Assembly (NCBI GenBank): GCA_021732525.1
Contig: JAKFUU010000048.1
Span: forward strand, 1 to 54,138
DNA: 54,138 nucleotides
Reading direction: 5' to 3'
Source of the DNA: Sphingomonadaceae bacterium
GTDB lineage: Bacteria > Pseudomonadota > Alphaproteobacteria > Sphingomonadales > Sphingomonadaceae
Below, one piece after another: positions 44,537-54,010 of the stretch (position 1 is its first letter; every line of letters begins with the position of its first letter). A program made the translations under genes and the position numbers. The notes below the pieces were generated by a model. It was given only the letters and a program-made list of their open reading frames with translations. It was not told where the DNA came from and did no database searches.

Positions 44537-45577
44537 GTGACCATGAAACCGCGTATCGCCATAGACGCGATGGGCGGCGATGATGGCGTGCCCATCATGA
44601 TCGCGGGCGCGGCGTTGGCGCGGCACCGGCATAGCGATTTTCAATTTCTGTTGGTTGGCGATCAAGTCCAGATCAAGACCGCACTCGATAATCATCCCAA
44701 TTTGCGCGCCGCTTCGGAAATTTTGCATAGCGATCAATTGGTCACCGGCAACGAAAAAATTGCGCAAGCTTTGCGGAAATCGGCGACAAGTTCGATGGGA
44801 CTGGCGATCCAGGCGATCAAACGCGGCGAGGTGAGCGCGGCGGTCAGTGGCGGCAATACGGCGGCGATGATGGCGATGGCCAAATTGGCTTTGCGAACAA
44901 TGCCGGGCATCGACCGGCCCGCGCTGGCGGCTTTTTTGCCGACGCTGGACAGCAACGACGTGGTCATGCTGGATGTCGGTGCGAATACGACTGTCGAGGC
45001 AAAGAATCTCGTGGAATTTGCCATTATGGGCGCGGCTTATGTGCGCATTGCGCTGGGGATTGATCGTCCGCGCGTGTGCCTTTTGAACATCGGTAGCGAA
45101 GACCAAAAAGGCAAAGAGGAAATTCGCGATGCCGCCGAAATATTGCGCGGGCTTTCCGGCGATCATCTTGATTTTGGTGGTTTTATCGAAGGCGATAAGA
45201 TCAACAGCGGTGAGGCCGATGTGATCGTGTCGGAGGGTTTTTCGGGGAATATCGCGCTCAAGACGGTCGAGGGAACGGCGCGGTTTGTAACCGATCTGTT
45301 GCGCCAAGCCTTTACCAGCTCGATCCGCTCCAAATTTGGTTTTCTGGTGTCGCGTCCAGCGACCGAGCTGCTGCGTCACCATCTTGATCCCAATAACCAT
45401 AATGGCGCCGTTTTCCTTGGATTGAACGGCGTTGTTGTCAAAAGCCACGGCAGCGCCAACGCAGCCGGGGTGGCCAAAGCGGTGGAGGTTGCCGCCCGGT
45501 TGGTCGAAGAAAATATCACCAGCCGGATCACGCAAGATCTCGCCGCGATCGCCAGCGGGGTCATCCCTGGCAAATGA
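44537..45577 (+). CDS. plsX: Phosphate acyltransferase PlsX
   Basis: Makes acyl-phosphate from acyl-ACP, starting phospholipid synthesis with PlsY. The 346 residues begin [20 protein letters not shown], then [20 protein letters not shown] and [20 protein letters not shown], all PlsX signatures. The start is GTG at 44537 with GGGAG upstream; ATG at 44543 is possible. It overlaps fabH by four bases (ATGA), so the two are coupled. Confidence 0.96.
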   Translation: MTMKPRIAIDAMGGDDGVPIMIAGAALARHRHSDFQFLLVGDQVQIKTALDNHPNLRAASEILHSDQLVTGNEKIAQALRKSATSSMGLAIQAIKRGEVSAAVSGGNTAAMMAMAKLALRTMPGIDRPALAAFLPTLDSNDVVMLDVGANTTVEAKNLVEFAIMGAAYVRIALGIDRPRVCLLNIGSEDQKGKEEIRDAAEILRGLSGDHLDFGGFIEGDKINSGEADVIVSEGFSGNIALKTVEGTARFVTDLLRQAFTSSIRSKFGFLVSRPATELLRHHLDPNNHNGAVFLGLNGVVVKSHGSANAAGVAKAVEVAARLVEENITSRITQDLAAIASGVIPGK

Positions 45578-46542
45578 CGGAAGCTCGGCTCCGCGCGGTT
45601 ATCAAGGGGACCGGATCGGCATTACCGGCCAAACGGGTTTCCAATGCAGAGCTGGCCCAAACCATCGATACATCCGACGAATGGATTACCGAGCGCACAG
45701 GAATCAAATTTCGCCATATCGCAGCAGATGGTGAGACAACCGCAACATTGGGGGCGCAGGCCGCACGCCGGGCGCTGGATGCGGCCAATATGGATGCGGC
45801 CGATATTGACCTGATCATTGTCGCCACCGCAACCCCCGATCAAACCTTTCCGGCCAGCGCGACCATTGTGCAAGACCTGCTGGGCGCGCATGGCGGCGCG
45901 GCGTTTGATGTCGCTGCCGTTTGTTCGGGCTTTCTTTATGCCTTTTCGGTGGCCGAAAGCATGATCCGCGCCGGGTCTGCCCATCATGCTTTGGTGATCG
46001 GTTCGGAAACATTCAGCCGGATCGTCGATTGGGAAGACCGGGCAACCTGCGTATTATTTGGCGACGGCGCGGGCGCGGTGGTGCTGTCGGGCGAAGTCGG
46101 AACCCGCGGCGCATTGGCAACCAAGCTGCATGCCGATGGCCGGCATAATCAACTGCTCTATGTGGATGGCGGCCCATCCACCACCGGCACCGTGGGCAAA
46201 CTGCGGATGAAGGGTCAAGAGGTGTTTCGTCATGCCGTCACCAATTTGGCGAGCGTGATGGGGGAGGCGCTGGCGGCGGCCGGGGTCAATGCCGCGGATA
46301 TTGACTGGGTGGTCCCGCATCAGGCGAATGCGAGAATTATCGATGCTACTTTGCGCAAATTGGGCCTATCCAAAGATAAAGTGATCGTCACGGTTGATCA
46401 GCATGCCAACACATCGGCCGCGTCGGTTCCGCTCGCGCTGGATGTCGCGGTGCGCGATGGCCGGATCAAACCGGGCGATCTGATTGTATTGGAGGCGATG
46501 GGCGGCGGTTTCACCTGGGGCGCGTCGGTCGTCCGCCTATAA
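45574..46542 (+). CDS. fabH: 3-oxoacyl-[acyl-carrier-protein] synthase III
   Basis: Condenses acetyl-CoA with malonyl-ACP, the first step of fatty acid elongation. The 322 residues carry the catalytic triad: Cys in [12 protein letters not shown], His in [12 protein letters not shown] and Asn in [32 protein letters not shown] is the N-terminal signature. It follows plsX by an ATGA overlap and precedes ihfA by 109 bases. Confidence 0.97.
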   Translation: MTEARLRAVIKGTGSALPAKRVSNAELAQTIDTSDEWITERTGIKFRHIAADGETTATLGAQAARRALDAANMDAADIDLIIVATATPDQTFPASATIVQDLLGAHGGAAFDVAAVCSGFLYAFSVAESMIRAGSAHHALVIGSETFSRIVDWEDRATCVLFGDGAGAVVLSGEVGTRGALATKLHADGRHNQLLYVDGGPSTTGTVGKLRMKGQEVFRHAVTNLASVMGEALAAAGVNAADIDWVVPHQANARIIDATLRKLGLSKDKVIVTVDQHANTSAASVPLALDVAVRDGRIKPGDLIVLEAMGGGFTWGASVVRL

Positions 46543-46651
46543 CGGCATAAAAGCAAAGCGGAAATTCGGAGATTGGGAAGATTTTACATTGCGCAAATGG
46601 TAAGCTTCGATATTATTGGTGCGTGATCGATGTGCGAGCTGGAGAGATAAT

Positions 46652-46942
46652 ATGGCGGATAGTGGAACTTTGACGCGGGCCGATTTGGCCGACACCCTCA
46701 ATCGGCAGATTGGCCTGTCCCGCACCGATAGCGCGGCGATGATTGAGTCTATCTTGGAACATGTGACCAACGCGCTTATCGATGGCGAAAATGTTAAAAT
46801 TTCGGGCTTTGGCACGTTCGTATTGCGCGATAAAGGTCAACGGATTGGCCGCAATCCAAAAACCGGCGTCGAAGTTCCGATTACGCCGCGCCGCGTTTTA
46901 ACATTTCGTGCCAGCCAAGGCATGCGCGACCGCCTCAAATAA
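46652..46942 (+). CDS. ihfA: Integration host factor subunit alpha
   Basis: DNA-bending protein; forms a heterodimer with IHF-beta. The 96 residues start with [20 protein letters not shown], then [20 protein letters not shown] with the beta-arm RNPKTG and the PxRRV intercalation region ([19 protein letters not shown]). GGAGAGATAAT stands before the ATG; an upstream in-frame start at 46616 is not supported. With merR it follows fabH in the conserved alphaproteobacterial cluster. Confidence 0.95.
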   Translation: MADSGTLTRADLADTLNRQIGLSRTDSAAMIESILEHVTNALIDGENVKISGFGTFVLRDKGQRIGRNPKTGVEVPITPRRVLTFRASQGMRDRLK

Positions 46943-46957
46943 CGCGGCGGGCGTTTT

Positions 46958-47368
46958 ATGCCGGATAAATCATCACAAGCCTTCCGTAACATTGGCGAGA
47001 TGGCCAAAGAAATTGGCGTGAAAACCCATATATTGCGATATTGGGAAGAACAGCTACCGATGTTGCAGCCGATGAAACGCGCCGGGGGACGGCGGCTATA
47101 CCGGCCAAGCGATGCGGCGATGCTGCATCAGATTAATCATTTGGTGCGTGACCAAGGCTATACCGTCAAAGGCGTGCGCAAATATCTTGCACAATCGCGC
47201 GGCGGGGCGGACCATGAAAATACGCGGGTCAGCACCCACACCATTTCAGCGGCATCGCCCGCAGCAGCAGCGTCCATGGTGACTAGCCAAACTACCGCAC
47301 CCCAATTCCCGATCGCCGAGCTGAAAGCCATCCGCGAACGCCTGTCGGCAGCGCTTGCCGTTGCTTAA
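46958..47368 (+). CDS. MerR-family transcriptional regulator
   Basis: A 136-residue regulator. Residues about 10-80 are the MerR winged helix-turn-helix (FRNIGEMAKEIGVKTHILRY, WEEQLPMLQPMKRAGGRRLY, PSDAAMLHQINHLVRDQGYT), followed by a low-complexity Ala/Ser/Thr linker and a short coiled-coil end (IAELKAIRERLSAAL). No metal-binding cysteines are seen, so it is not a MerR/CueR-type metal sensor. It is 15 bases after ihfA, in the pairing usual for this group; the target is unknown. Confidence 0.92.
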   Translation: MPDKSSQAFRNIGEMAKEIGVKTHILRYWEEQLPMLQPMKRAGGRRLYRPSDAAMLHQINHLVRDQGYTVKGVRKYLAQSRGGADHENTRVSTHTISAASPAAAASMVTSQTTAPQFPIAELKAIRERLSAALAVA

Positions 47369-47388
47369 AAGCTGGCGCTATCCGTTAG

Positions 47389-47490
47389 AGCGATTTCGAG
47401 TGAGGTGAAAACACCGAACGGCTCGGAAATCGCGGAAAACAGGGAAGCTAGACCCGGTTTTTGATTCAATCAAAAACGAACAGGGTCTAG
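47389..47490. repeat. Two adjacent intergenic palindromes after merR
   Basis: GCGATTTC at 47390 and GAAATCGC at about 47426 bracket the first, and TAGACCC, GTTTTTGATT with ATCAAAAAC, GGGTCTA (47449-47489) form the second. The latter may end the ihfA-merR transcript. The remaining bases to 47653 contain nothing I can identify; no tRNA was seen. Confidence 0.7.
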
Positions 47491-47653
47491 AATGCGGCCG
47501 CCCCGATAAAACCGCAAACTGTTAAAAAATGATGATGCAATTTGAATCATATTCCAACATAAAATGACGCGCTAGCTTCAATGAAACGGGCTGGACAACG
47601 CCAAATAACATTCTTAAACTCGAACTAATATCCGATGTTGAGAGTGCTATCCA

Positions 47654-48373
47654 ATGCACAAAAAAATGAAGATAATATGCTTATTCACCCTTTTGGGCGT
47701 ATCCTTACCTTTGTTTGCTCGGGTGGCTGAAGAGCCGTATGATTATCGCGAACGGACAAGGCAATTGGCATTTGACCCGGCCCGATTTTTCACGGAACGT
47801 AACGGTTTGGATCTATTTATATCCGTGCGCTATACCGGCGATGATTATGGTTATCCGGTCTATTCAATCGGAGTTCGAAAAGGGTGTATATTTTCAGACG
47901 AAGGCGAAGCCAGAAAATCTTGTGGGAACCGGCTGGTGGCACGGATGGTGCGGTCCCCTTCCGGCGGCAAAGTTGAACGGCCCCGTTCGCGAGGACAAAG
48001 GCTATTTGGAGCGCTTAGTGGGAAGAAAATTGCCGATGATGCGGGTCTCAAAAATGCATTGAATGAATATGGCTTGGAATGGTTTGAAGCCGATTTGAAT
48101 GCCTGTGCCCCGGCAATAATGCACCTCAAAACGGCGGGAGAAACGAAGTTTTTCCCGACCGCGCCCCTACCGGATAATAACGCGCCGTTCGACATCATCT
48201 TACATGCGGACAAAATTGAACTGTTATTTGGCGAGTATCTTGAAAGAGTGCGATATTACGGATTGCCTCAGAAAGACAATCCCGGTGGCTGGGCAGATGA
48301 TTTTGCAAAAAGCCTGGAGTCTTGCTGGGTGCCGGCTACTGCGGTGGTGCCATGGAATGTCCCAAACCCGTAA
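47654..48373 (+). CDS. Unknown secreted protein
   Basis: A 239-residue protein I do not recognise. The N terminus (KIICLFTLLGVSLPLFA) is a clear signal peptide, so it is probably periplasmic. The mature part has an aromatic, acidic beginning (EEPYDYRERTRQLAFDPARF), a central basic segment (RMVRSPSGGKVERPRSRGQR) and cysteines in KGCIFS, KSCGNR, NACAPA and ESCWVP that could form two disulfides. Codon use is less GC-biased than in the core genes around it, and it lies between palindromic repeats and the interrupted receptor gene, so acquisition is possible. Start may be ATG at 47654 or 47666. Confidence 0.6.
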   Translation: MHKKMKIICLFTLLGVSLPLFARVAEEPYDYRERTRQLAFDPARFFTERNGLDLFISVRYTGDDYGYPVYSIGVRKGCIFSDEGEARKSCGNRLVARMVRSPSGGKVERPRSRGQRLFGALSGKKIADDAGLKNALNEYGLEWFEADLNACAPAIMHLKTAGETKFFPTAPLPDNNAPFDIILHADKIELLFGEYLERVRYYGLPQKDNPGGWADDFAKSLESCWVPATAVVPWNVPNP

Positions 48374-48401
48374 GTAATTTAATAGGTCCTGAACCTAGTT
48401 A

Positions 48402-48431
48402 TTGACTTTTTTACTTTTTGGTCATTATATA
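48402..48431 (+). promoter_or_regulatory. Candidate sigma-70-type promoter upstream of the TonB receptor
   Basis: TTGACT at 48402-48407 and TATATA at 48426-48431 with an 18-base spacer, in an AT-rich stretch just after the unknown secreted gene. It would give a leader of about 270 bases before the receptor ATG at 48709. The gap 48374-48708 otherwise holds no gene; a 16-codon ORF (ATGATGGCATCATTGCC...) with a GGAG site is present and could be a leader peptide. Confidence 0.45.
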
Positions 48432-48708
48432 TCGCAGCGGTAACGGAAGCTGTCGTCCGGAGATTATGATGGCATCATTGCCGATGGAGGAGCGAGGTAA
48501 GATATCATCAAAATCCTAGCTCAAGGGGCAGGGTGCATCATTCCGCATATTATCCATAAATAACGACCAGATACGCCATTTCAATAAGCGCGGCTTAACA
48601 ATCGTTACAGCCGGGGGGCAGCATCGCTGCCCGCAATGGAGCCAAACCGGCAAAGCACAGCATGAATAATCATAAGAATAAAATTAAGAATAAAGAAGGG
48701 AAGCATAT

Positions 48709-51270
48709 ATGAAAATAACAAAAACAAAATCCATTTGGTTGGCATCCGCCGCCGCATTGACCGTGGGATTAATCCCCGCAGCTGGATATGCGCAAACGGC
48801 ACCCGCAGAGGAAGCCGCCGAAGAGGAAGAGCAGACCATCACCGTTATCGGATCGCGCCGCGCAGAAGCGCGCACGGTTACCGATTCGCCCGTTCCCGTC
48901 GACATTTTGAAGGCGACCGATTTGAAGGCGCAAGGCAGCACCGACATCATCGAAGCCTTATCGACCATCGTGCCGTCGCTCACATCCAGCCGCGAACCGA
49001 TTAGCGACGCGGCCACGCTGGTCCGTCCAGTTAACTTGCGCGCCTTACCAGCTGATCATACTTTGGTTCTGGTCAACGGCAAACGCCGGCATCGCGGCGC
49101 TGTCGTCGGCGAATTTGTGTCGGGCCTCAATCGCGGGGCGCAAGGCGTGGATATCACGCCGCTATTCGGTGCATCGTTAAAGCAGGTTGAAGTATAGCGT
49201 GACGGTGCGTCGGCGCAATATGGCTCGGATGCGATTGCAGGCGTCATCAACTATCAGCTGATCGATGACCCCGAAATTCGCGAATTAAACGTGCAATATA
49301 GCCAAGCCTATTTGGGCGACGGCGTAACGATCGAGGCATCGGGCGCAATTGGCGCCAAGATTGGCGATGGAGGATTTTTAACCTTTTCGTTTGAAGTGAA
49401 AGACCAAAACGCGACCAGCCGGGGTGTGCAAGATGGCGAAGGCACCAATGGCGGTGCCACCGGGCTTGCCGCTGCGGGTTTTCCGGTCGCTAACCCCGTC
49501 GTGGTGTGGGGTCAGCCCAATGTGACAGACGATTATAAATTCACCGTAAATGCGGCGATACCGGCAGGCGAATCTGAGCTATATTTCTTTGCCAACTATT
49601 CCACACGCAATGTTGACGGCAGCTTCTTCTATCGCAATCCGACCGATCGGCAGGGCGTATTTGCCACCGGTTCGAACGCTTTATTTGCTGATCTAACCGG
49701 TGCGGGCGGATGCCCCGTTGGTCCGTTGCCGACCAGCAGCTTTGCGGCGGCACAGGCCTTTGTCAACGGTGCGCCTGCCAACTGCTTCTCTTTCTTCTCC
49801 GAATTTCCCGGCGGTTTTACCCCTCGCTTTGGCGGCACGGTGGATGATTTTTCGGGAACGGCGGGATTCCGGGGTAAATTTGAAAGCGGCTTCACTTATG
49901 ATTTCAGCGCGGGCATCGGCCGCAACGCATTGGATTATCGGATTAGCGATACGATCAACGCTTCGCTTGGCCCCGATTCGCCAACAAGTTTTGAGTTGGG
50001 AGCGCAGATTCAGAAGGAAATCGTAGCCAATGCGGATTTCACCTATCCGGTTAGCGTCGGGTTGGCATCGGATTTGAACATAGCTTTTGGCTTGCAATAT
50101 CATGATGACAGCTTTGAAATTACCGAAGGTGAATTGGATAGCTTCCGCGTGGGGCGTTTCATTACACAGGGCTTCTCCGCAGGTGCCAACGGTTTCCAAG
50201 GATTTAGCCCCGATGTTGCGGGCCTGTTTGGACGCGATAGCATTGGCGGATATATCGATTTGGAAGCCGATGTAACCGATGCGTTGGTGCTATCGGGGGC
50301 GGTTCGTTATGAAAGCTTCTCCGATTTTGGCGATACGTTTAACGGCAAGATATCGGGCTTGTATAAATTGACCGAAGATATCGCGGTTCGCGGCTCCGCC
50401 AGCACTGGCTTCCGCGCGCCAACCTTGGGTCAATCCAATCTGCAACGTGCGGCAACATCATTTTCGGGCGGAAGGTTGGTGGAATCTTTGGTGGTCTCCA
50501 GCACCAATCCGATCGCGTTGCGTTTTGGCGGCGGTCAGCTCGATTCGGAAAGTGCGCGGAATTTTAGCTTAGGCGCTACCGGAACTTTCGGTAAATTATC
50601 GGTGACGGTTGATTATTTTAACATCCGGGTAGAAGATCGGATTGCGCAAACGACCGCTAATCTTACAGACGCAGACCGCGCGGCTCTTGTCGCTCAAGGC
50701 ATTGCCGAAGCAGCGACGATTAGCCAGGTTAACTTTTTTGTGAATGATTTTGACACCAGAACGCAGGGTGTGGACTTTGTTGCAAGCTATCCATTCTCAT
50801 CATCGGCGGGCGATACCAGTCTGACTTTGGCGGTTGGCTATAATGATACCCAGGTCATCAATGCGGGCTTTAGCATCAGGCCTGAGAATAATCGCGAGGC
50901 TGAACTCGAAGATTCGGTGCCTGCCGTGCGCGCCACCTTCACAGCGGCGCATGATGTTGGCATTTTCAACGGACTTGTTCGTCTGAATTATTATAGCAGC
51001 ACTTTCGAAACGCTGTTTAATGATCCAACGCTGCCGCTCACGGTTCCATCGTTGCTGATCGTCGATGCAGAGGTTGGCGTGAAATTTGCCGATCATTTCA
51101 AGATTTCGGTGGGTGGGAAGAATTTGTTTGACGCCTATCCTGCAGAATTCACATTGGCGGACGGCAGCACCGGCCGCACACCCGGATTCCTGGGCGCAAT
51201 ATTTCCGCTTAATCATCCAGCGGGCTTCAACGGCGGTAGCTATTATATTCGTCTTTCGACGAATTTCTAA
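48709..51270 (+). pseudogene. TonB-dependent outer-membrane receptor interrupted by one in-frame TAG
   Basis: Uninterrupted, this would be an 853-residue outer-membrane receptor. The signal peptide (WLASAAALTVGLIPAAGYAQ), a TonB-box-like EEEQTITVIGSRR and the plug domain (DIIEALSTIVPSLTSSREPI, LVLVNGKRRHRGAVV) read normally to KQVEV, then TAG at 49195-49197, then RDGASAQYGSDAIAGVINY in the same frame. The remaining about 690 residues form the barrel, ending in the aromatic YYIRLSTNF. Homologues read VEVLRDGASAQYGSDAIAGV, so Leu (TTG) probably became TAG by one base change. No other stop or shift is seen in 2.5 kb. Either it is a very recent pseudogene, or the stop is read through. Substrate unknown. 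Confidence 0.9.
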
Positions 51271-51366
51271 AGCATGATGCGAAAAAGCGGCTACCAGTTT
51301 TTCGCAGAATATTCTGGCCACAAAGGGCCAAGGAGCATGGTGCGATTAGATTAAATCGCACCATGC
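51271..51366. repeat. Palindromes downstream of the receptor (alphaproteobacterial GCGAAAAAG type)
   Basis: ATGCGAAAAAGCGGCTACCA then GTTTTTCGCA forms the first hairpin (about 51276-51306). AGCATGGTGCGATT (51333-51346) and AATCGCACCATGCT (51353-51366) form a perfect 14-base inverted repeat with a six-base loop. Together they can end the receptor transcript. Confidence 0.8.
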
Positions 51367-51436
51367 TCTAACGTCATCGCCACAAAATCGAGATCATGTT
51401 CGGCAGGTTGAAAGACTGGCGACGCATCCGCATCCG

Positions 51437-51485
51437 CTAAAGCATCGTGCGAAAAAGTGGGAACCGGTTTTTCGCATAAAGCGAT
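51437..51485. repeat. Second copy of the GCGAAAAAG palindrome
   Basis: Reads AAGCATCGTGCGAAAAAGTG, GGAACCGG and TTTTTCGCATAAAGCGATGC. This is the common rhizobial/sphingomonad intergenic repeat; it matches the first hairpin of 51271-51306. Confidence 0.82.
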
Positions 51486-51781
51486 GCGACAACAAAGCAA
51501 TGGAGCGAGCGGTGTGATTCAGATTTCACGCAGCGCGCTCTATGACCAATGCGCCCGCAGCTTCCTGCCCGATCGGCGCTCGGCGGTCGTCCTTTGGAAT
51601 TGTCTTTCAGCGGATCGGCATAGAGCTTGTTGAGCCGCCCCGCGGCGCGCATGTCGCGTGAGCTTTCGCAGATTTGCTTGACGGCAATTTGCTAGACGGT
51701 GGTGATAAGCGTTCGGGGTTATTCACCCCGATCAAACATAATCCAAGCCCAGTTCTGGGTCGCTTTTGACTCATGCAAAGA
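51486..51781. other. Gene-poor stretch left of the tRNA fragment
   Basis: No convincing gene. A minus-strand open frame (51437-51652, containing RAAGRLNKLYADPLKDNSKG) overlaps a repeat and matches nothing I know; it may be a decayed gene. GAGCGAGCGGTGTGATTC to GCAGCGCGCTC looks like part of the repeat. On the orientation argument for the tRNA fragment this side is host chromosome. Confidence 0.4.
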
Positions 51782-51834
51782 TGGTGCCCCAGGCCCGACT
51801 CGAACGGGCACTCCTTTCGGAACAGGATTTTGAG
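51782..51834 (-). other. 3' fragment of a tRNA-Leu(CAA) gene, probable attachment site
   Basis: On the minus strand it reads CTCAAAA (anticodon loop, anticodon CAA), TCCTG (3' anticodon stem), a class II variable arm TTCCGAAAGGA, the T arm GCCCG, TTCGAGT, CGGGC, then the acceptor strand CTGGGGC, discriminator A and encoded CCA. The D arm, 5' acceptor strand and 5' anticodon stem are missing: the bases before the loop (GTCCCA) do not pair with TCCTG. A tRNA truncated at the anticodon loop with an intact 3' end is what site-specific integration into a tRNA gene leaves at one end of the inserted element. Confidence 0.82.
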
Positions 51835-52061
51835 TGGGACGAGGCTTGCGTATGATGTTGATAAACAGTTATATTATATCAGGCAAGCGAAAACTGTGTA
51901 AGGCTTTGTGTAAGTTTTAGACCAAATTCTTCCATTCCAGGGGGACGCAAAACGGCAGTGCGAGACGCTGATGATCCGCTGCTGCCTGTGTAGCCTGATC
52001 GCTCGCCATCCCATTTCTGTCTTTCCGGTTTTGAAATGGCCGCCCTACGATCCGTCCGTCG
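51835..52061. other. AT-rich end of the putative element
   Basis: Just inside the tRNA fragment, about 80 bases are strongly AT-rich (for example GTTATATTATATCAGGC), unlike the surrounding DNA, as often seen where integrase arm sites lie. No integrase gene is visible on this side. No other gene is evident. Confidence 0.4.
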
Positions 52062-53063
52062 TCAAACGCTGTCCGAACGAGCGATGATCGACACAACAGC
52101 CGTCGTTGATGCGGTCGCTTCAACGCAGAGTGCAGCCAATAGTCGAGTAGCGGTTCGGCGATGTTGGAGGTTCAGCGCCAACGCCAGCGATGCACGATGG
52201 TGCGCCCGCACTTCCTTGTTGCTCGCGCCGGGAAAGACGTGCCCGATATAGGCTTCAAGCATTCGGTTCGCGTCCGTGTCGCTTGGCCGCACGCCATCTA
52301 ACGATTCGTGGATAGTGGGATCATAAACCGCCTGCGCCAGCGATATGATGACCTCGCGGCAAAGTAGCCCGATGGCTTGGCAATCTTCTTCGGCGGAAGC
52401 CGATTCAAGTTGCGTTCGCGCCTTTGACAAGGCGCGGTCAACTCGCTCCCATCCCGTCACCTCGCGCGGCTCAGATGGCAATGACGATCGTTTTGCAATG
52501 GCTTCGATCGCGTGGGTGAATAGCTGGCGAACGTAAAAGCGCCGATCCTTGTATTGAGGCAGTTCCGCTCCCCAATGGCGATACCATGCCCACAAATCGT
52601 CGTGCGGGTTCTCGTATGTGACGCCTTCCGGGATCGCTTCTCGGATTCGGACTTCCCGCGCCCTGTAGTAGTCGTCAACGTCCTGTATGCGTGCGCCTCC
52701 GGTCGCAACGTCGATCATCATCCCGCGATGGATCAGCAATTCCGAAAGCAGCACAACTGCGCCGGATGCGTGAGCACCGTCCAGCGTTTCGACGCGAATA
52801 TCATCGTGTTGTTTGCTGACCTGCTGACCGCTCGAAACAGCTTCGGCAATCCGCTTACGGTCCTGTTGCGGAAGTGAACGCAACGCATCCGCTATCGGCA
52901 CTGGCGCGCGCACGATGATTGCTTCGTCTTCTAAGTCAGAAAACCAATCCAGTGCAGTTTCGAGCTGTTCAACCGACGCCTGGCAATGTCGTAGCAGCAT
53001 CGACAAATCGAATCGCTGAAGGCTTTCCAGAAATTTGCGCGCACTATCCATTGCGTTCGACAT
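52062..53063 (-). CDS. Unknown protein with C-terminal helical domain, island-borne
   Basis: A 333-residue soluble protein without signal or membrane segments. The first two thirds are helical and acidic (KFLESLQRFDLSMLLRHCQA, DLEDEAIIVRAPVPIADALR, YRAREVRIREAIPEGVTYEN, LWAWYRHWGAELPQYKDRRF). The last 110 residues (VDRALSKARTQLESASAEED, IGLLCREVIISLAQAVYDPT, RRTATRLLAALCVEATAS) form a distinct helical module that I have seen in uncharacterised proteins of mobile DNA, but I cannot name a family or activity. Its place just inside the proposed element end suggests cargo, possibly defence. Start ATG at 53063 has only a weak ribosome site; ATG four codons later is possible. Confidence 0.7.
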   Translation of the reverse strand: MSNAMDSARKFLESLQRFDLSMLLRHCQASVEQLETALDWFSDLEDEAIIVRAPVPIADALRSLPQQDRKRIAEAVSSGQQVSKQHDDIRVETLDGAHASGAVVLLSELLIHRGMMIDVATGGARIQDVDDYYRAREVRIREAIPEGVTYENPHDDLWAWYRHWGAELPQYKDRRFYVRQLFTHAIEAIAKRSSLPSEPREVTGWERVDRALSKARTQLESASAEEDCQAIGLLCREVIISLAQAVYDPTIHESLDGVRPSDTDANRMLEAYIGHVFPGASNKEVRAHHRASLALALNLQHRRTATRLLAALCVEATASTTAVVSIIARSDSV

Positions 53064-53198
53064 ACAAGTCTAATCAGCGTTGCGATACTTTCAAAGGATC
53101 GTGTTCAAATCAGCCATGGCATTGGTTCGGCACGGCCCAGTAGCCACTGACAAGCATCCGCCATACGGGATCGAGGCCGCTGCCCAAGTCGCGATCCC

Positions 53199-53660
53199 CT
53201 AGATTTTGGGAAGGCGTGGCACGACGGTTGACGATAGAATGATGGACGTATCTGCCGATGCAAATGGCTGAAAGCGATCAATCACAGTCTCAAGCTCCTG
53301 CACATCGCTGACCATGACTTTCGCCAGAAAACAATCTTCCCCTGTTACGCGATCCGCTTCGACGACCTCAGGCGTGTCGATCAGCATCTGTGCAACCCGT
53401 TTCACTTCACCGGGCATGGCGCGCAGTCTGACATGAGCGGCGATGCCAAGGCCGAAGACTTTGGAATCGACCAAAACCGTATATCCCCGGATAGCGCCCG
53501 CATCTTCCAGCTTGTGAATGCGCTCGGTTACGCTGGGGCTGGACAAGCCGATCTGTTCCGCCAGCTCCCGAACGGTCATGCGGCCATTCCCGGTCAACGC
53601 GGTGATAATCGCTCGATCAGTCGCATCGAGTGGCCGAGTTACATAACGGCTTCGGTTCAT
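53199..53660 (-). CDS. Lrp/AsnC-family transcriptional regulator
   Basis: A 153-residue feast/famine regulator. The helix-turn-helix is DRAIITALTGNGRMTVRELA and LSSPSVTERIHKLEDAGAIR, followed by the Lrp-type ligand-binding domain (GLGIAAHVRLRAMPGEVKRV, PEVVEADRVTGEDCFLAKVM, IDRFQPFASADTSIILSSTV) with the usual G-x-x-D-x-x-x-K signature. Lrp proteins bind an amino acid and often control a divergent or adjacent transporter or catabolic gene; none is adjacent here, so the target is unknown. It is upstream of the 333-residue gene on the same strand, 135 bases away. Confidence 0.93.
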   Translation of the reverse strand: MNRSRYVTRPLDATDRAIITALTGNGRMTVRELAEQIGLSSPSVTERIHKLEDAGAIRGYTVLVDSKVFGLGIAAHVRLRAMPGEVKRVAQMLIDTPEVVEADRVTGEDCFLAKVMVSDVQELETVIDRFQPFASADTSIILSSTVVPRLPKI

Positions 53661-54010
53661 AGTTCGCCTCTAGCTGGTTGACACCGGCGAGGCCTTGGGA
53701 TTGCAAAGGCAAATGTTCGATTTCGCCTTACTTATTCAAACTCAGATCAAGAATCGGCATGACTGCGAACCCACCCAGCGATGAACACATAGTCCGCAGG
53801 ATCAAGATTGAAGGTCAAAGGCTGTCACAGGGTTCGATAGATAAGTCGAAAAGCCCGTTGAGCCTTTTTCAATCTATAGCTGACTGATCAGCCCGCCCGC
53901 TATCAATAGTCCCACAGTCAGGCAGAGTATTCATGCCTGACAGAGAAAGTTGGGAGGAACGGCGCAGTGAGCAGCCAAGCGCACCTGAGATCAATTGGGG
54001 ATAGGGTCTG
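53661..54010. other. Leader region before the VirB1-like gene
   Basis: Between the Lrp start and the VirB1-like start. It contains a stem-loop at 53917-53941 (GTCAGGCA, GAGTATTCA, TGCCTGAC) and a 23-codon open frame, ATG at 53933 to TAG at 54004 (MPDRESWEERRSEQPSAPEI...), that could be a short leader peptide. A longer frame at 53678-53887 has no protein-like features. The divergent arrangement suggests promoters for both neighbours here, but none is clear. Confidence 0.4.

Noticed and set aside
44504-45535. Minus-strand frame of 343 residues opposite plsX
   Set aside because: Antisense shadow; plsX has all signatures and operon context.
51437-51652. Minus-strand frame of 71 residues between the repeats and the tRNA fragment
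   Set aside because: Includes repeat sequence and matches no family I recognise.
53678-53887. Plus-strand frame of 69 residues upstream of the VirB1-like gene
   Set aside because: No protein-like composition or start signal.
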